DNA of 8,684 nt. It comes from Bacteroidota bacterium (lineage in GTDB: Bacteria > Bacteroidota > Bacteroidia > UKL13-3). The position numbers and the translations under genes are program-made. Below are positions 6,718 to 8,684 of this stretch, piece after piece. Numbering within the stretch: position 1 is the stretch's first letter; each line of letters starts with the position of its first letter. Below the pieces are notes generated by a model, which was not told where the DNA came from, did not search any database, and saw nothing but the letters and a program-made list of their open reading frames with translations. Where the stretch lies: positions 1 through 8,684 of the forward strand of contig CANHRW010000076.1 of the NCBI GenBank assembly GCA_947462865.1. The letters run 5' to 3'.

Positions 6718-7626
6718 TTACTTTAGCCACCTCAATAACCAAGGTAGCTTGTTTATTTTTAAACGGAAATAATGTGTTTTACCCGATCCAAAACTCTTGA
6801 AAAATCTAGCAATACCTGGTATTTCAGAACCTTCAAAATCCAATAACATTTGATGTTCTGCAAATTGCATAATCACATGGTCAAATAAATAATGCATGGC
6901 TCCCATTTCTCTGCCCTTGTGCGATGCATTGCCTAAAATAAATACAATTCTACCTTTGTTCAAAATAAATGCAGCAGATGCCACCATAGCGCCATTTGCT
7001 TCAAAAACACCTTTTACCAACAATTTATTTTGCATATTTAGTTCAGTAAATAAATGCGCCAATAGTTTGTAATGCTTAGACTGAACTCCTTTGGTAACAT
7101 GTCCTTTATTGGATTGGTAAAATGCAATGGCTTGTTCTGCTGAAATGCCTTCAATACCCAAACCCATTTTCTGCGCTTTTTTGATGTTTCTTTTGGCTTG
7201 GCTGCCATAAGCCTTATAAATTTTTGCGTAAGGCTTGTTCAAACCTAACAAATAATTTTTGGCTTTTTTTATGTGGTAGTGCAATGCAATTGCGCCATTG
7301 CTTTCGTTTAACTGAATAGCCGTAAAACGGAAATGCGCAGGTATAGCTTGTATGAATGCTTGCAACAGTTCAGCGTCTGGTACAGATTTAGAAAATACGC
7401 CCAATTGTTGGGTAAAAAAAGGTTGATACAAATACGCAAATCCCCATTTTTTGTGATGGGTCAATGGCATTACCGCATCGTAATCGTTCAGAACCAATGC
7501 ATGCCAATTCGGGCTTACACAGTTTAAATACCAACTGTAGGCATATACCAAAGAAAAGTGGGATTGTTCAATGCACAAATCCCACTTTTTTTGATCAATT
7601 TCTTGGTGTTGAATGAATTTTATCAA
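6718..7626 (-). CDS. FemAB/GNAT-like acyltransferase
   Basis: A 302 aa cytosolic protein resembling the GNAT-fold acyltransferases of the FemAB or Acetyltransf_6 type. The pattern used is YGSQAKRNIKKAQKMGL (139-155), the basic helix preceding the second GNAT domain in FemAB-like proteins. It is followed by the strands GVFEANGAMVASAAFILNKG (206-225) and RIVFILGNASHKGREMGAMH (226-245), then LLDFEGSEIPGIARFFKSFG (261-280), the conserved FEGS...R-F-x-x-FG ending of this group. No signal or membrane segment is seen. Family members attach acetyl or aminoacyl groups to cell-wall precursors, sugars or proteins; the substrate here is unknown. It lies 12 bp after the DUF3127 gene and 6 bp before ppx, so co-expression is likely, but I see no direct biochemical link. 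Codon use looks like that of its neighbours. Confidence 0.78.
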   Translation of the reverse strand: MIKFIQHQEIDQKKWDLCIEQSHFSLVYAYSWYLNCVSPNWHALVLNDYDAVMPLTHHKKWGFAYLYQPFFTQQLGVFSKSVPDAELLQAFIQAIPAHFRFTAIQLNESNGAIALHYHIKKAKNYLLGLNKPYAKIYKAYGSQAKRNIKKAQKMGLGIEGISAEQAIAFYQSNKGHVTKGVQSKHYKLLAHLFTELNMQNKLLVKGVFEANGAMVASAAFILNKGRIVFILGNASHKGREMGAMHYLFDHVIMQFAEHQMLLDFEGSEIPGIARFFKSFGSGKTHYFRLKINKLPWLLRWLK

Positions 7627-7638
7627 CGCAATGTTTTA

Positions 7639-8016
7639 CTAAAATGGTAAATCATCGGTTGTGTTATCTGGCGTATACGGAGGTTCAGGATCTGCGTGAA
7701 AGGTATCGCTTGAAGAATATCCACCACCTTGGCTAGCAGGTCCATTTGCCTCAATTTTCCAAGCTCTAATGTCCGTGTACCACCTGCCATTGTATTCTCT
7801 CGATTCAATGTTGAGTGAGGCTTTGATTTCAGTGCCTTGAGGAAATTTTTTTAACTCTTGCACCTTTTCGTTCATTACACTCATACAAATTTTTCTTGGG
7901 TAGTTGTCTAATGTTTCTACAACAAATTCTTGTTTTGACCAAGGTTTACCAGCTTTACTTTGTCCGCCAGTTTCAGGCATCACCTGAATAATTTTACCAA
8001 TAATGTCTAATGCCAT
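7639..8016 (-). CDS. DUF3127 OB-fold-like protein with SSB-type C-terminal tip
   Basis: A 125 aa protein. The N-terminal part (about 1-92) begins MALDIIGKIIQVMPETGGQS and contains SKQEFVVET and YNGRWYTDIRAWKIE, a pattern I recognise as the DUF3127 family. That family is essentially confined to Bacteroidota and is thought to adopt an OB fold. It is followed by a low-complexity Gly/Ser/Pro linker (about 93-118) and ends in DDLPF. This architecture copies single-stranded-DNA-binding protein: OB domain, flexible linker and acidic Asp-Asp-hydrophobic-Pro-Phe tip (E. coli SSB ends DDDIPF). Family knowledge gives no settled function; nucleic-acid binding and docking to SSB partner proteins are inferences. 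It is the first gene of a likely operon with the acyltransferase and ppx. A 62 bp gap separates it from aspS. The genuine ssb is not in this window. Confidence 0.82.
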   Translation of the reverse strand: MALDIIGKIIQVMPETGGQSKAGKPWSKQEFVVETLDNYPRKICMSVMNEKVQELKKFPQGTEIKASLNIESREYNGRWYTDIRAWKIEANGPASQGGGYSSSDTFHADPEPPYTPDNTTDDLPF

Positions 8017-8040
8017 AACTACTATTCTTTATTTCGTTTT

Positions 8041-8073
8041 ACAAATTACAAAAAATCAAAGTGCTTTCTGCAA
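8041..8073 (-). promoter_or_regulatory. Weak candidate promoter for the DUF3127-acyltransferase-ppx operon
   Basis: On the - strand, TTG (8073-8071) is followed after 22 nt by TAATTTGT (8048-8041). This partly fits the Bacteroidota TTG-N17-23-TAnnTTTG promoter, with mismatches in the -7 element. It lies 24 bp upstream of the DUF3127 start, between it and aspS. The DNA is AT-rich, so chance matches are likely. Confidence 0.22.
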
Positions 8074-8078
8074 TTTTC

Positions 8079-8684
8079 TTATTTTTTTACTGCAATGCTC
8101 AATTCTGTGAGCTGTTTTTCGGCAATTTCAGAAGGTGCATCAATCATTAAATCGCGGCCCGAATTGTTTTTAGGGAAAGCAATAAAATCTCTGATTGAAT
8201 CTGCACCACCAAACAATGAGCACAACCTATCAAAACCAAAAGCAATGCCTGCATGTGGAGGTGCACCATATTCAAACGCATTCATTAAGAACCCAAATTG
8301 GGCCTGTGCTTCATCAGGGCTAAAACCTAACAGCGCAAACATTTTTTGTTGTAGCTCTTTGTTGAAAATACGTACCGAACCGCCACCTACTTCTACTCCA
8401 TTAATGACCATGTCGTAAGCATTGGCTCTTGGGCTTTCATATGCTGCAGAAAGTTTACCTGCTGCTTGCAAGGCCAACATTTCATCTATTTGTGCCAAAT
8501 CATTGGGTTTAGGCGAAGTAAACGGATGGTGCATGGCAAAGAACCTGCCTTCTTCTTCAAGGTATTCAAGCAAAGGAAAATCCATTACCCACAAACAAGA
8601 AAAAGTATTTTTATCTCTTAAACCCAGTTGGGTTCCCATTTCTAAACGCAGCTCGTTGAGGGCCTTACGGGTTTTGTGTTGTTC
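8079..8684 (-). CDS. aspS: Aspartyl-tRNA synthetase, C-terminal part
   Basis: The last 201 residues of a bacterial-type class IIb AspRS are visible; the gene continues past the right edge. The frame stays open to 8684 upstream of the internal ATG at 8639, reading KTRKALNELRLEMGTQLGLR, so that ATG is not the start. Recognisable elements are the end of the GAD insertion domain, then WVMDFPLLEYLEEEGRF, AMHHPFTSPK (50-59 of the fragment), GGGSVRIFN (100-108), and motif 3 GIAFGFDRLCSLFGG (146-160) with the ATP-binding arginine R153. The end is DSIRDFIAFPKN, as in bacterial AspRS. It charges tRNA-Asp in the cytosol. Having both this gene and asnS in the genome suggests direct asparaginylation of tRNA-Asn rather than sole reliance on the AspRS/GatCAB route. 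Confidence 0.95.
   Translation of the reverse strand, partial: EQHKTRKALNELRLEMGTQLGLRDKNTFSCLWVMDFPLLEYLEEEGRFFAMHHPFTSPKPNDLAQIDEMLALQAAGKLSAAYESPRANAYDMVINGVEVGGGSVRIFNKELQQKMFALLGFSPDEAQAQFGFLMNAFEYGAPPHAGIAFGFDRLCSLFGGADSIRDFIAFPKNNSGRDLMIDAPSEIAEKQLTELSIAVKK

Noticed and set aside
6712..6719. AAACGTTT palindrome between the acyltransferase and ppx genes
   Set aside because: An 8 bp AT-rich palindrome overlapping a stop codon inside an operon is easily explained by chance.
7623..7808. 61-codon frame overlapping the DUF3127 gene on the same strand
   Set aside because: It is a shifted reading of the DUF3127 coding DNA. The other frame has the family pattern, the SSB-like tail and the good start.
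8637..8639. ATG at 8639 as the start of aspS
   Set aside because: The frame stays open upstream to the window edge with typical AspRS sequence, so this methionine is internal and the gene is truncated by the window.

Overview
The window looks like ordinary chromosomal housekeeping DNA from a member of the Bacteroidota. The evidence is AT-rich DNA, almost no recognisable Shine-Dalgarno sequences, a fabF-rnc gene pair, and a DUF3127 protein (a family known mainly from this phylum). Its class or order cannot be fixed from the sequence alone. Nine protein genes are present and two of them run off the window edges. I see no tRNA, rRNA, CRISPR array, insertion sequence, integrase or other mobile signature, and no gene that looks foreign.

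Layout from left to right. (1) The 3' end of fabF (fatty-acid elongation) is followed almost at once by rnc (RNase III), both on the + strand. (2) truA (tRNA pseudouridine synthase) is on the - strand and converges with rnc so tightly that the two coding ends overlap by 35 bp. A GT-B glycosyltransferase gene lies 7 bp upstream of truA on the same strand, so these two are probably co-transcribed. (3) A 224 bp divergent intergenic region follows. It holds helically phased T-tracts and two small inverted repeats. (4) asnS (asparaginyl-tRNA synthetase) is on the + strand. It carries a predicted helical-hairpin insertion and ends in three consecutive in-frame stop codons. An Omp85/BamA-type outer-membrane barrel gene without POTRA domains follows 9 bp later in the same frame. 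(5) A short convergent gap contains an imperfect hairpin. (6) Beyond it is a - strand run, in transcription order: aspS (3' part), a 62 bp gap, a DUF3127 OB-fold protein with an SSB-like acidic tail, a FemAB/GNAT-type acyltransferase and a Ppx/GppA phosphatase. The last three are separated by only 12 and 6 bp and are a likely operon.

Functionally the window is dominated by RNA processing and translation (RNase III, TruA, AsnRS, AspRS), with lipid and envelope genes (FabF, glycosyltransferase, outer-membrane barrel) and a small stress or nucleic-acid cluster (DUF3127, GNAT, Ppx). I found no clear undescribed system. The points most worth a second look are the SSB-like tail on the DUF3127 protein, the coiled-coil insertion in AsnRS, the rnc/truA antisense overlap, and the structured DNA upstream of asnS.
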